This document shows positions 17,344 through 25,855 of a stretch of DNA of 64,000 nt, in pieces. The position numbers and the translations under genes are program-made. Positions within the stretch are counted from its first letter, which is position 1. Each line of letters opens with the position of its first letter. Source of the DNA: Akkermansia muciniphila (lineage in GTDB: Bacteria; Verrucomicrobiota; Verrucomicrobiia; Verrucomicrobiales; Akkermansiaceae); assembly GCA_945874895.1 (NCBI GenBank), contig CAMCIC010000013.1, forward strand, positions 20,699 through 84,698, read 5' to 3'. The notes beneath the pieces were generated by a model that did not search any database, was not told where the DNA came from, and saw only the letters and a program-made list of their open reading frames with translations.

Positions 17344-18282
17344 ATGCAGCCACCTTATGATGTCGCCCGCCGCCTTGAAACCAGTGTTCTATCGGTGATA
17401 CGCGGCCAAGCATCGGCCATCCGTCGCATCCTCGCCTGTCTCTGCTCCGGTGGGCACGCATTGCTCGAGGATGTGCCGGGCACAGGCAAAACCACTCTCG
17501 CCAAAGCATTGGCGCACTCGATCGGAGGCACGTCGTTCCAACGCGTGCAATTCACTCCTGATCTTCTGCCCTCCGACATTCTCGGTCTTTCAGTGTTTGA
17601 TCCCTCCCGCAGCAGTTTTCGTTTCCAACCAGGACCGATATTCACTGATATTCTGTTGGCCGATGAAATCAACCGCGCCTCGCCTCGGGTGCAAAGCGCT
17701 TTGTTGGAATCGATGGCGGAAAGGCAGGTCACGATCGATGGCAAATGCTATCCCTTCGAAGGCATTTTTTTCGTCATCGCCACGCAGAATCCTGTGGAGT
17801 TCCGTGGCACCTATCCCTTGCCTGAGGCTCAGATGGACCGCTTCACTCTGCAATGCCGCTTGGGATACGTTAGCGAAGAAGAAGAAGTGGGGATTCTCGC
17901 AGACCAGCGTCACCAGCACCCGGTAGATCAGATGCAAGCGGTAGTAACACACGAGGAAATTCTCGCCCTCGTGGAAGCGGTGAAAAACGTGCGAATGAGC
18001 GAGGAGTTGCAGCATTACACCGTGCGATTGGTAGCCGCCACGCGCGCGCGCAAGGACTTGCAGCTCGCCGCCAGTCCCCGCGCCTCTCTGGCGATGATGA
18101 AAATGGCACAGGCCCTATCGATCTTCGAGGGTCGCGATTTCGTCGTGCCCGAAACGATACAAGAGCTGCTGGCCGATGTCGTGGCGCATCGTCTTGTGCT
18201 CAGTCCCGATGCCCGTTACGCGGGGTCTACAGGACGCAGCATCATGGCGGAAATCTTGGAACAAATTCCTGTGCCGGTCTGA
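17344..18282 (+). CDS. MoxR-family AAA+ ATPase
   Basis: A 312-residue AAA+ ATPase of the MoxR class, which act as chaperones that insert metals or assemble complexes together with von Willebrand A proteins. Walker A is PGTGKTT (about 45-51), Walker B LLADEINRASP (about 107-117), sensor 1 FFVIATQNP and the sensor 2 region LAASPRASLAMM. The usual partners (DUF58 and VWA/transglutaminase genes) are absent on both sides; rnc follows on the other strand. The ATG at 17344 is preferred to a TTG 12 bases upstream. Confidence 0.88.
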   Translation: MQPPYDVARRLETSVLSVIRGQASAIRRILACLCSGGHALLEDVPGTGKTTLAKALAHSIGGTSFQRVQFTPDLLPSDILGLSVFDPSRSSFRFQPGPIFTDILLADEINRASPRVQSALLESMAERQVTIDGKCYPFEGIFFVIATQNPVEFRGTYPLPEAQMDRFTLQCRLGYVSEEEEVGILADQRHQHPVDQMQAVVTHEEILALVEAVKNVRMSEELQHYTVRLVAATRARKDLQLAASPRASLAMMKMAQALSIFEGRDFVVPETIQELLADVVAHRLVLSPDARYAGSTGRSIMAEILEQIPVPV

Positions 18283-18316
18283 TTCGTGTCGCATGGATGA
18301 TGCGAGCTGATCCGGC

Positions 18317-19018
18317 TCACTCTGGCGAGGCTTCTTCGCGGAGCCATACTTTTTTGCGCAATGCTTCCAGTGCGGCGCGCACCTCGGCTTCTTTTTTGCT
18401 TTTGCCCCGACCTTGGGCCAGCACCTCGTCGCGCCAAATGACCTGCGCGTGAAAAACCTTGCGATGATCCGGACCGCTTTCCCCCGTGATACGGTAGCGC
18501 GGGGCTTCTTGACTCAGGGACTGCAGGGTCTCCTGCAAAGTTCCCTTGGGATTGCTCTCGGTTTTGCTTTCTGCCACCAACCCGATGCCCTGCTCAAACA
18601 AACGGAGAACGAGTTCATGGGCGGATTGATAACCTGAATCAAGGTAAATGGCACCAATCAAGGCTTCCAGCGCATCCGCCAATGTGGAAGCACGCTTGCG
18701 ACCGCCGCTGGCTTCCTCACCCTTTCCTAACAAAATGTAATGCCCTAGTTGCAGATGGGAGGCGAATTGAGCAAGGGCCTGACGTGAGACCAATTGGGCT
18801 CGCAGCTTGGTCATGTGACCTTCCGGTGAATCGGGAAACATCCGATACAAATGCTCTGTCAGCACCAATTGCAAAACCGAGTCGCCGAGAAATTCCAGAC
18901 GCTGATTGTCAAAGTGCGCTTTTTGAGACTCATAAGCGAGGCTGGGGTGCGTCAGAGCTTCCGCCAGCAACAAAGGGTTGCGGAATTTGTATCCTAGTCT
19001 GACTTCTATGCTTTCCAT
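18317..19018 (-). CDS. rnc: Ribonuclease III
   Basis: The double-stranded RNA endonuclease that processes rRNA precursors and structured mRNAs. Residues 1-150 are the catalytic domain with the signature RLEFLGDSVLQ (40-50; Glu42 and Asp46 are metal ligands) and the second acidic motif DALEALIGAIYLDSG. A flexible linker leads to a C-terminal double-stranded RNA-binding domain with the VFHAQV and GKSKKEAEVRAA motifs. Total 233 residues, normal for the family. I set the start at MESIEVRLGY; earlier in-frame starts would run into the tRNA-His gene. No era or other usual partner is next to it. Confidence 0.93.
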   Translation of the reverse strand: MESIEVRLGYKFRNPLLLAEALTHPSLAYESQKAHFDNQRLEFLGDSVLQLVLTEHLYRMFPDSPEGHMTKLRAQLVSRQALAQFASHLQLGHYILLGKGEEASGGRKRASTLADALEALIGAIYLDSGYQSAHELVLRLFEQGIGLVAESKTESNPKGTLQETLQSLSQEAPRYRITGESGPDHRKVFHAQVIWRDEVLAQGRGKSKKEAEVRAALEALRKKVWLREEASPE

Positions 19019-19075
19019 GCCTTGCGGAGTTACCTTCTCTCCCGCCCGATTTCTGAAAAAATCCGACAGGAAAGA

Positions 19076-19151
19076 TGGGGTGATCGACGGGATTCGAACC
19101 CGCAACAACCAGAATCACAATCTGGGGCTCTACCATTGAACTACGACCACC
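19076..19151 (-). tRNA. tRNA-His (anticodon GTG)
   Basis: A complete cloverleaf with 7-base-pair acceptor stem, D-arm, anticodon stem CCAGA/TCTGG around TTGTGAT (anticodon GTG), and T-arm with GTTCGAATCC-type loop. The extra 5' G(-1), opposite C73, is the identity element of tRNA-His. The 3' CCA is encoded. The gene ends 58 bases before the rnc start. Confidence 0.95.
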
Positions 19152-19173
19152 ATCTTTCGTAGGGGGGAAGAAA

Positions 19174-19201
19174 AAAATAAGGGAAAGTGAATTCTTGGCA
19201 A
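19174..19201 (-). promoter_or_regulatory. Possible tRNA-His promoter
   Basis: On the minus strand TTGCCA (19196-19201) could be a -35 box and TATTTT (19174-19179) a -10 box, 16 bases apart, ending about 22 bases before the tRNA 5' end. The match is moderate and was judged by eye. Confidence 0.3.
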
Positions 19202-19375
19202 GCCAAAAATGCCAATTTGATCAGAAAATCGGCAACCCGCATGATCCTTACGAGTGAGCGAGATGGATGAGCGTCGCCCTCTGGACAGAATGCTGCGCCC
19301 AGTTTTCTCAATCGTAGGAAACCAGCACCCGTCAGTCACTCGCGAATACGATCTTGTCAGAACCGCTCCTACCAC
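19202..19375. other. Intergenic stretch between tRNA-His and the hisG unit terminator
   Basis: Together with the terminator and promoter entries this covers the roughly 310 bases without a gene between tRNA-His and the small basic protein. I see no conserved coding frame, repeat or further RNA here. Confidence 0.4.
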
Positions 19376-19407
19376 AAAAAAAGAACCCCACCGGAAGGTA
19401 GGGTTCT
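19376..19407 (-). terminator. Intrinsic terminator of the hisG unit
   Basis: On the minus strand an 11-base-pair stem (AGAACCCTACC / GGTGGGGTTCT, one G-T pair) closes a TTCC tetraloop and is followed by seven T residues. It lies 53 bases after the small basic protein gene and ends the hisG transcript. Confidence 0.88.
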
Positions 19408-19459
19408 GAGAAAAGAAGCAAAGAAGTTCGGAGAAAAAACGCCGAGGCGCGGGGTCCCA

Positions 19460-19564
19460 TTAGGACTTGTAGCGCAGACGCTTTTTATGGCGATTCTGTT
19501 TCATGCGCTTCTTGCGCTTGTGCTTGTTGATTTTCGTCTTACGGCGTTTCTTGATGGAACCCAT
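19460..19564 (-). CDS. 34-residue highly basic protein (bS22/bTHX or AURKAIP1/COX24-like)
   Basis: A very small gene encoding a 34-residue protein with 22 Lys or Arg residues. It starts MGSIKKRRKTK and continues with HKRKKRMKQNRHKKR. The opening GSIKKRR and the NRHKK motif match the tiny ribosome-associated proteins of the AURKAIP1/COX24 domain family (bS22 in actinobacteria, related forms in Bacteroidetes). I infer a role as a small-subunit ribosomal protein. It sits 32 bases after hisG on the same strand, before a strong terminator, so it is probably co-transcribed with hisG. The pairing with hisG has no obvious functional reason. Confidence 0.8.
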   Translation of the reverse strand: MGSIKKRRKTKINKHKRKKRMKQNRHKKRLRYKS

Positions 19565-19596
19565 GGTTGTTTGTGTCGGTTGTTAAAAAAATTGGT

Positions 19597-20475
19597 TTAA
19601 GGAACGATTTTGTTGAGGGGATACTCGATGATTCCCTCAGCGCCGAGAGCGATCAGCTCGGGGATGATGTCGCGAACGACGGTTTCGTCAATCACTGTTT
19701 CCACCGCAATCCAATTTTCATCGGTGAGCTGGGAAATGGTGGGACGGCGCAGCGAGGGTAGTTTTTCACTGATGATCGCCAAATTCGCCTTGGGCAAGTT
19801 CATTTTCAGACCCACTTTACCACGAGCGAGCAAAGCCGCCTTGAGCAGCAGGGCGATGCGCTCCATTTTCTCCTTTTTCCAAGGATCCAACGCGGCAGCA
19901 GGGCTGGCATAAAAGTGGGGAAATGAGGTCAGGAGAGTATCGACGATGCGAAGTTTGTTCGCCTTGATGGACGAGCCCGTTTCGGTGACATCCACAATGG
20001 CATCGACGAGATCGGGCACTTTCACCTCCGTGGCACCCCAGGAGAATTCCACTTCGGCCTTGATGCCTTTTTCCTCAAGGTAACGGCGGGTGATGCCCAC
20101 GCCCTCGGTGGCAATCCGTTTGCCCTCAAGATCCTCGGGTTTTTGAATGGGGGAATCCTCGGGGACTACCAACACCCAGCGAGTAGGGCGGGCGGTGGCG
20201 CGAGAGTAGGGCAATTCCGCGAGATCGACAAGGTCCGCGCCATTTTCATAGGCCCAATCATAGCCCGTGATGCCACAATCGAGGAATCCCTGATGGATGT
20301 AGCGACCAACTTCCTGTGCACGGATGAGGTAAATGTCCAGCTCGGGATCGTTCGATGCCGGGCGCAATCCGCGCGAGGAAACGTAGATCTCATAGCCAGC
20401 TTTGGCCAGAAGTTCCACGGTGGGAGCTTCCAGACTTCCTTTCGGAATGGCGATTTTGAGAGTGCGATCGGACAT
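19597..20475 (-). CDS. hisG: ATP phosphoribosyltransferase, long form
   Basis: Catalyses the first step of histidine synthesis, joining ATP and PRPP to give phosphoribosyl-ATP. At 292 residues it is the long HisG form with a C-terminal ACT-like regulatory domain for histidine feedback (about 215-292), so it should not need HisZ. The catalytic domain shows IPKGSLEAPT, the DCGITGYDW motif near 75, and the PRPP-binding VDAIVDVTETGSSIKAN near 165. I set the start at MSDRTLKIAIPKG; the upstream extension has no family similarity. No other his genes are in the window. It is followed by the small basic protein. Confidence 0.94.
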   Translation of the reverse strand: MSDRTLKIAIPKGSLEAPTVELLAKAGYEIYVSSRGLRPASNDPELDIYLIRAQEVGRYIHQGFLDCGITGYDWAYENGADLVDLAELPYSRATARPTRWVLVVPEDSPIQKPEDLEGKRIATEGVGITRRYLEEKGIKAEVEFSWGATEVKVPDLVDAIVDVTETGSSIKANKLRIVDTLLTSFPHFYASPAAALDPWKKEKMERIALLLKAALLARGKVGLKMNLPKANLAIISEKLPSLRRPTISQLTDENWIAVETVIDETVVRDIIPELIALGAEGIIEYPLNKIVP

Positions 20476-20618
20476 GCGCGGGGGGCGGGTTTTAGAGGGA
20501 AATTCGCAGGGAATCAAGAAAAAGACGTGATTTTTCGCATTTTTTCCCGTCACGACAGGAAAATGACCGGCAGGATGCGCATTGACAGATCCCTTGACTG
20601 CACACAATGTAACGCGGC

Positions 20619-20978
20619 ATGACGACGGTGAATTACAAGGTCGGCAACGAAACTCTGATCCGGGTAATGGATGCGGCATCGGCGCATTTGTGCGGGCTTT
20701 TGGAAAAACAAGGCCGAGCGGACGGGGCGCTGCGCATCGCGGTCATCGGTGGTGGTTGCAGTGGTTTGCAGTATAAAATGGACCTCGTCGATGGTCCGCG
20801 CGACCGCGATATTCTCGTGGCTAGCAATAGGGTGAATGTGGTGATCGACCCGAAAAGCGCGTTGTTTGTCACGGGCAGTGAGTTGGACTGGTCGGACGAC
20901 CTGCAACAAGGGGGCTTCAAGGTCAGCAATCCGAATGCCCTGGTGACCTGCTCGTGCGGGGAGAGTTTCGCTGCTTAA
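20619..20978 (+). CDS. A-type iron-sulfur carrier (IscA/ErpA/SufA family)
   Basis: A 119-residue A-type carrier that accepts a Fe-S cluster from a scaffold and passes it to apo-proteins. The three invariant cysteines are present: Cys47 in GGGCSGLQY and Cys111/Cys113 in the C-terminal CSCGESF. It precedes the HscB-like gene by 5 bases, so they form one unit, divergent from hisG. The other isc/suf genes are not in the window. Which of IscA, ErpA or SufA it corresponds to cannot be decided here. Confidence 0.9.
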   Translation: MTTVNYKVGNETLIRVMDAASAHLCGLLEKQGRADGALRIAVIGGGCSGLQYKMDLVDGPRDRDILVASNRVNVVIDPKSALFVTGSELDWSDDLQQGGFKVSNPNALVTCSCGESFAA

Positions 20979-20983
20979 CGAGG

Positions 20984-21511
20984 ATGGATGCTTTTTCCCT
21001 TTTGCAATGGCCGCGCAAGCTCAGTTTCGATGAGGCTTCCTTGCGCGAAGCCTATCGCGCGGCGAGCAAGCAGGCTACCGAAGAAGCCGAGCAGTCGGCG
21101 CTCACCACAGCATATCACATCTTACGCAGCCCAGCATCACGCCTACGTCACTGGCTGGAACTGCAGGACATGCAAGGAGAAACACGGGGCGCGATCGATG
21201 GGGAATTGGTGGATTGGTTCGGACAAATTGGGTTCGTGATTCAGGAATCGGACGCCCTGCTGCTACGTCGCGATCAATGTCAGAGCGCGCTGGCAAAAGC
21301 GATGATGGAAAAGGATATCCAAGCGGGACGAGTGCGCATCGAAGAATGGCAGATGCGTTTGCAGGACTGGCTGTCTCGCAAAATGGCCGTATTTGCCACC
21401 ATCGAAGCGGGTCACGTCAGTTCTGCCGATGCTTGGACTTGCGCGCGCGATTTGGCATTCATCGAAAAATGGCAGCAACAACTGCGCGAGCGCTACGGCA
21501 AATTTTTCTAA
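20984..21511 (+). CDS. HscB-like co-chaperone lacking the HPD motif
   Basis: A 175-residue protein with the layout of HscB: an N-terminal J-like segment of about 60 residues (LSFDEASLREAYRAASKQ, then TTAYHILRSPASRLRHWLEL, which matches the end of HscB J-domains) and a C-terminal helical domain of about 100 residues like the HscB scaffold-binding bundle. The His-Pro-Asp tripeptide needed to stimulate HscA ATPase is missing; the position reads RAASKQ. Its place 5 bases after an A-type carrier supports a role in Fe-S assembly. The start at 20984 has a GAGG site. It could be a J-like protein that binds the scaffold but not Hsp70. Confidence 0.68.
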   Translation: MDAFSLLQWPRKLSFDEASLREAYRAASKQATEEAEQSALTTAYHILRSPASRLRHWLELQDMQGETRGAIDGELVDWFGQIGFVIQESDALLLRRDQCQSALAKAMMEKDIQAGRVRIEEWQMRLQDWLSRKMAVFATIEAGHVSSADAWTCARDLAFIEKWQQQLRERYGKFF

Positions 21512-21586
21512 GAATCCTGAAGTCCTCACGTAAAAAGATTCTCTCTGTCGCCTATCACCTTCCCATCCTTTTACTCACGGCATCGC

Positions 21587-22195
21587 ATGAATCCGCTGAT
21601 CCCTTTGACACCCCATATCGAGGCAGTTCTTGCCATGACGGGTGTGGAGGCCCATGAAAGTCATGCTGCCGAGTGGGTGGATCCCGATGTGCAATGCATG
21701 GCAAAGGTGGCAGCTGGCGATCTGACAGCCTTCGAACACATTGTCGCGCGACATCAAAAATCTTTACTGAACTTTTTCGCGCGCATGGGCGCTCAATCGG
21801 AATGTGAGGATCTTGTGCAAAACACCTTCGTGCGTCTCTATCAATTCCGCGACCGCTACCAGCCGACGGCAAAATTCACGACATTCCTTCATGTGCTCGC
21901 CTATCGGGTATGGGCTGACATGGGGCGCAAGGCTCAACGCCGCGAGAAGCTGGCCGTCGAACTGCGCGTGGTTGCGGAAACCGTGGAGACCGCTGCCGAT
22001 GAGCCCGCGCCGGGCATCGATGTGGAAGCCGCACTCGACAAGCTCTCTCCCAAACTTCGCGATGTGGTGGTGCTCCATTTCTACCAAGGTCTTCCGTATC
22101 AGGAAATCGCCGATGTTTTGCAAATCCCTCTCGGCACCGTGAAATCCCGCCTCCATCTCGCCATCAACGCCTTGCGCGACCATTTCCATGAATGA
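21587..22195 (+). CDS. ECF-type RNA polymerase sigma factor
   Basis: A 202-residue extracytoplasmic-function sigma factor. Region 2 is seen as DLTAFEHIVARHQKSL and CEDLVQNTFVRLYQFRDRY, which bind core polymerase and the -10 element. Region 4 is QEIADVLQIPLGTVKSRLH, the helix-turn-helix for -35 recognition. Its first 35 residues are an extension before region 2. The gene overlaps the next one by 8 bases, so sigma factor and its likely antagonist are translationally coupled. Confidence 0.92.
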   Translation: MNPLIPLTPHIEAVLAMTGVEAHESHAAEWVDPDVQCMAKVAAGDLTAFEHIVARHQKSLLNFFARMGAQSECEDLVQNTFVRLYQFRDRYQPTAKFTTFLHVLAYRVWADMGRKAQRREKLAVELRVVAETVETAADEPAPGIDVEAALDKLSPKLRDVVVLHFYQGLPYQEIADVLQIPLGTVKSRLHLAINALRDHFHE

Positions 22196-23339
22196 TTCAT
22201 TTCTCCAGCCTGACTCATCCTCACTCCGCCAGCAAGGCATTGAGGCGACGCAGCATCTTTGCCACGACCGGATCCATACGAAGACCGCACGTCATCTCGA
22301 TGCTTGTCCCTCGTGCCAGCAGGCCAAAGATGTGATCGATCATCTGCTGGCGATTCCCGATCTCGAACCCTCGCCCGATCTCACCGCCCGCATCATGGCA
22401 GCCGTGAAACAGGAACAAAGTCGTACCAAGCGCTCCGCATGGTGGCCGCGCGCAGCGGCGGCGGTGTTTCTGATCGGTCTATCCGTGACTGCCATCTCCA
22501 TCTGGTCGCCGCGATCAAAACCGATGATCGCCACGACTCCATCGCCTCGGACTTCATTGCCCGTCGATCAAGGACGGCAAGAGGCATGGCAATGGTTCTG
22601 CCGCACCCAGGAAAGCAATGGATCATGGAATCCTACGCGCTGGGGAGGAGACGCTCGCTTCGAAGTCGCGTTGACAGCGCTGCCCCTGCTCGCCCTGCAA
22701 TCCGCCGAAGGAGAAAAAACGGCCGAGCAAAAGGAAGTGATCCGGAAAGCTCAGCAATACCTCTTGTCGCGCTGCGATGACCAAGGTCGCTTCGGCCCCT
22801 CGTTTTTCGGTTCATCCTACACCCAAGGCATGGCGACCTTGGCCATGCTTTCCTGCTACCGGACAAATCCCGATCCCGAGATCAAACGCGTGCTGCATCG
22901 GGCTCTGGACGTCATCATCAGCCAACAGCAACCTTCGGGGTGTTGGTGTGCGGTCGGCATCGCGCAGCCCGATGTCACGGTCACCCTGTGGCAACTCGAA
23001 GCGCTCAAAGCAGCCTCGGCACTGGGATGGGACGAAGTACAACCCCATGTCTCTCTTGGCTCGAAATGGCTGACCAGCCATCGAAGCGAAAGCCCGCAGA
23101 ACGCCAATTTCGACCCCGATGGAAAAATCGATTACTTTCAACTCTACAGCGCCACCACCCAACTGAGGGAATCGGTCGATGCATCCGCTCACGACCAACT
23201 GACCGCGATTCGCCGTAGACTTCTGCTCAAGCAAATCCAGCAGGGCGATGATTCCGGAAGTTGGTCGCCGGATGACCGATGGGCGATGATTGGCGGGCGC
23301 CTCTACACCACGGCGATGGCGTCGTTGGCTTTGCGATAA
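22188..23339 (+). CDS. Anti-sigma factor fused to a periplasmic alpha/alpha-toroid domain
   Basis: A 383-residue protein whose first 60 residues look like a zinc anti-sigma domain, with the H36-x3-C40-x2-C43 motif. One membrane helix follows at about 86-106. The remaining 270 residues would be periplasmic and carry repeats of the prenyltransferase/squalene-cyclase toroid type: GSWNPT near 144, GRFGPSF near 200, SGCWCAVG near 250 and GSWSPDDRW near 360, each a QW-like Gly-aromatic turn between helices. The catalytic DxDD motif of hopene cyclases is not visible, so I infer a ligand- or protein-binding sensor rather than an enzyme. Coupled to the sigma gene and followed by a TonB receptor. Confidence 0.8.
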   Translation: MNDSFLQPDSSSLRQQGIEATQHLCHDRIHTKTARHLDACPSCQQAKDVIDHLLAIPDLEPSPDLTARIMAAVKQEQSRTKRSAWWPRAAAAVFLIGLSVTAISIWSPRSKPMIATTPSPRTSLPVDQGRQEAWQWFCRTQESNGSWNPTRWGGDARFEVALTALPLLALQSAEGEKTAEQKEVIRKAQQYLLSRCDDQGRFGPSFFGSSYTQGMATLAMLSCYRTNPDPEIKRVLHRALDVIISQQQPSGCWCAVGIAQPDVTVTLWQLEALKAASALGWDEVQPHVSLGSKWLTSHRSESPQNANFDPDGKIDYFQLYSATTQLRESVDASAHDQLTAIRRRLLLKQIQQGDDSGSWSPDDRWAMIGGRLYTTAMASLALR

Positions 23340-23442
23340 GAAAAATCGGAAAATTTTTCCTTTTTACTGAACCACATCGGCGTATCTGGCGATTTCTCCT
23401 CTGCACAGCCGATGCATTTCGGCGATACCTCTCGTTCCACCC

Positions 23443-25611
23443 ATGACTTCATCGAACCACAACCGCCATCCCCGCTTCTCGCTCGTTCGAACCGCACTGC
23501 TCGCCTCGGGCATCGCATGGTGGCCGAGCCATTCACTCGCCCAGGACTTTTTGGAACCTATCGTCGTCACTGCCACGCGCGGGAAGTCCGAGAAAGCGGA
23601 CACGGCCTATACCAGCACTTACTTGGGACAGGATTTCCTGCAGAACCATTTCCGCCGCAATATTCCCGACGCCCTGAATTTCACACCCGGTGTGCTCTCC
23701 CAAAAAACCACCTACGGTCACGGCTCACCCTTCATCCGCGGGCAAACCGGGCGCAGCAACCTGCTCATGTATGATGGCGTGCGCATCAACAACTCGACCT
23801 GGCGCAGTGGTCCAGTTCAATATGGGAACACGCTCGATTCCTACGCCATCGATCACATGGAGCTCATCAAAAGCCAGGGCAGTGTGCCCTTCGGCTCCGA
23901 TGCCGTCGGTGGTACGCTCAATGCATTTGGCAAGACCACCGGTTTCCGCGATGAAGCGGACGGCGCCTTCTTCAACCACGGATCTGCCTACTATGAATAT
24001 CGTAGCAATGGCGATGACTCCCACATCGGAAGGCTGGAGGGATCGATCGGAGAAGGAGGCAAATGGGGTCTGCGCGCCGGGATCACGGAAAAGGACTTCG
24101 GCGACATCCACTCATCGGCGATCGGCACGATGCGCAACACAGGATACGGCGAGCACGACTGGGATCTGCGTTTCGAATCGGCGCTCAACCCCGATACCAC
24201 GCTTACCGCCGCGTTCATGCGCGTGCGGCAGGACGATGTCTGGCGCTGGCACCGCACCATATTCAATCCTGGCTGGAACCACGAGGGATCTTCCTCCACG
24301 GCCGGCACATGGTTGGCCAATACCTATGACCAGGATCGTATGTTAGGATTCCTGCGCGTGGCATCGGACGACCCGCGCCAAGGCGCGCTCATCTCCCACT
24401 GGTCCGCCACTCTATCTTACCAAGATAACAGTGATCTCGAGTTTCAAGATCGTAGAAATCAAACGACTCAATCGTTTAATTCCACGCGTTATCGCCAATG
24501 GCAGCAAGCCGATGTGCAAACCTACGGCATCGATCTTGAATTCGAATCGCCGATGGGTCCTGGCAAATGGATCTATGGTTTGGATTACTACCAGGATCAG
24601 GTTGACAGCTACGCCAAGCGAGATCGTGGGCTAGGAGAGGTGTTTCTGCCCTCCGCACGACCCGTGGCGGATGATTCCCGCTATTCCCTTTTCGGCATCC
24701 ACGGCCAATATCATTGGCAGGCGCTGGAGAAGCTTCGCGTGGAGTCTGGCGTGCGCTACACCTATGCCGAGGCGGACATCGGCAAGCGCTGGGACAACAA
24801 TGCCGCCGCGGACATCGGCTCGCAGCGAGACTGGAACCATACCGTTTTTTCGCTGCGTGCTATTGAGGAATTGCCTTTTGATTGGTCGGTGTATGGCGGC
24901 GTGTCCCAAGCGTTCCGCGCGCCGAATCTCGCCGACTTGTCGGGCGTAACCACCAGCCGCTCCGGCGTGGAAACCGGCGGTTCCGTGAATGTGAATCCGG
25001 AGGATTTTCTTACCTACGAAATCGGGCTGCGGCAGAGTGGAAAATCCACCAGCATGCAAGCCGCATTTTTCTACGCAGACATGAAAAACATCATCACCGA
25101 TGTTCCCGTCAGCAGCGGCTCCACTACGACCCAAGCCGCGAACGGTAGGAATGGCTACATTTACGGATTCGAAGTCGAGGGCGCATGGCGCATCAGCGAG
25201 CAATGGCAGCTTTCGGGATTTGTTGCATGGCAGAAGGGAGAAACTTCCACGGCCGCCTTCGTAGGTGGCCCAACACTGGAGGAGCCCTACAGCCGAGCTC
25301 TGCCCTTGACGGGCTCGATGGCATTGCGCTGGACCCATCCATCCACGAAATGCTGGGTCGAAGGTCGCGTGCTCGCTGCGGAAACGGCAGATCGCCTATC
25401 GACGGCCGACAAAGCCGATACCCAGCGCTTCCCCAATAAAGGCACACCCTCCTACGTCGTTCCCATGCTCTACAGCGGTTGGCAGGCCACGGATCACCTA
25501 CTGGTTACTCTCGGCTTGGAAAACATCAGCAATGTTGATTTCCGGCATCACGGTTCCGGCAACAACGAACCCGGATTCAATGCTGTTCTCGGTGTGCGCA
25601 CAACTTGGTGA
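23443..25611 (+). CDS. TonB-dependent outer-membrane receptor
   Basis: A 722-residue TonB-dependent receptor. A signal peptide covers about 1-34 (cleavage after SLAQ). The plug begins with a TonB box-like IVVTATRG and contains IPDALNFTPGV and SPFIRGQTGRSNLLMYDGVRIN. The rest is a 22-strand barrel rich in aromatic residues, ending with the barrel-type terminus GVRTTW. Barrel features recall FepA/BtuB/HMA receptors; the ligand (siderophore, haem, cobalamin or copper) cannot be told. It follows the sigma/anti-sigma pair by 103 bases on the same strand and is closed by a terminator. I saw no Fur box or cobalamin riboswitch upstream. Confidence 0.92.
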   Translation: MTSSNHNRHPRFSLVRTALLASGIAWWPSHSLAQDFLEPIVVTATRGKSEKADTAYTSTYLGQDFLQNHFRRNIPDALNFTPGVLSQKTTYGHGSPFIRGQTGRSNLLMYDGVRINNSTWRSGPVQYGNTLDSYAIDHMELIKSQGSVPFGSDAVGGTLNAFGKTTGFRDEADGAFFNHGSAYYEYRSNGDDSHIGRLEGSIGEGGKWGLRAGITEKDFGDIHSSAIGTMRNTGYGEHDWDLRFESALNPDTTLTAAFMRVRQDDVWRWHRTIFNPGWNHEGSSSTAGTWLANTYDQDRMLGFLRVASDDPRQGALISHWSATLSYQDNSDLEFQDRRNQTTQSFNSTRYRQWQQADVQTYGIDLEFESPMGPGKWIYGLDYYQDQVDSYAKRDRGLGEVFLPSARPVADDSRYSLFGIHGQYHWQALEKLRVESGVRYTYAEADIGKRWDNNAAADIGSQRDWNHTVFSLRAIEELPFDWSVYGGVSQAFRAPNLADLSGVTTSRSGVETGGSVNVNPEDFLTYEIGLRQSGKSTSMQAAFFYADMKNIITDVPVSSGSTTTQAANGRNGYIYGFEVEGAWRISEQWQLSGFVAWQKGETSTAAFVGGPTLEEPYSRALPLTGSMALRWTHPSTKCWVEGRVLAAETADRLSTADKADTQRFPNKGTPSYVVPMLYSGWQATDHLLVTLGLENISNVDFRHHGSGNNEPGFNAVLGVRTTW

Positions 25612-25646
25612 GTAAAGGATTCGACACGACGAATCCCCCTCGTTGG

Positions 25647-25680
25647 GAGCCCACGCAGCAAATGCTGCCGTGGGCTCTTT
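25647..25680 (+). terminator. Intrinsic terminator after the TonB receptor
   Basis: The stem GAGCCCACG / CGTGGGCTC with inner pairs CAGC / GCTG (one bulged C) is followed by TTTC. It lies 36 bases after the receptor stop and separates the sigma/TonB unit from the next gene. Confidence 0.8.
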
Positions 25681-25855
25681 CTGCTTGCAAGTGCCTTCAT
25701 GAGCAGCAGCCAACGCATGGCATCCGTTTGCATGCCTGCACAGATTCTGATGGCGAATCACGCCGAACTTTCCTGATTGCCTAACGGAAAAATATCGGGG
25801 ATGGTAGATCCCTCCCTTGGACTTTTGCCATAAGTCTCATTCCGCCCATCGATCC

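Noticed and set aside
23340..23442. Cobalamin riboswitch or Fur box before the TonB receptor.
   Set aside because: The gap is only 103 bases, too short for the riboswitch, and no conserved B12 box or Fur-type palindrome is seen.
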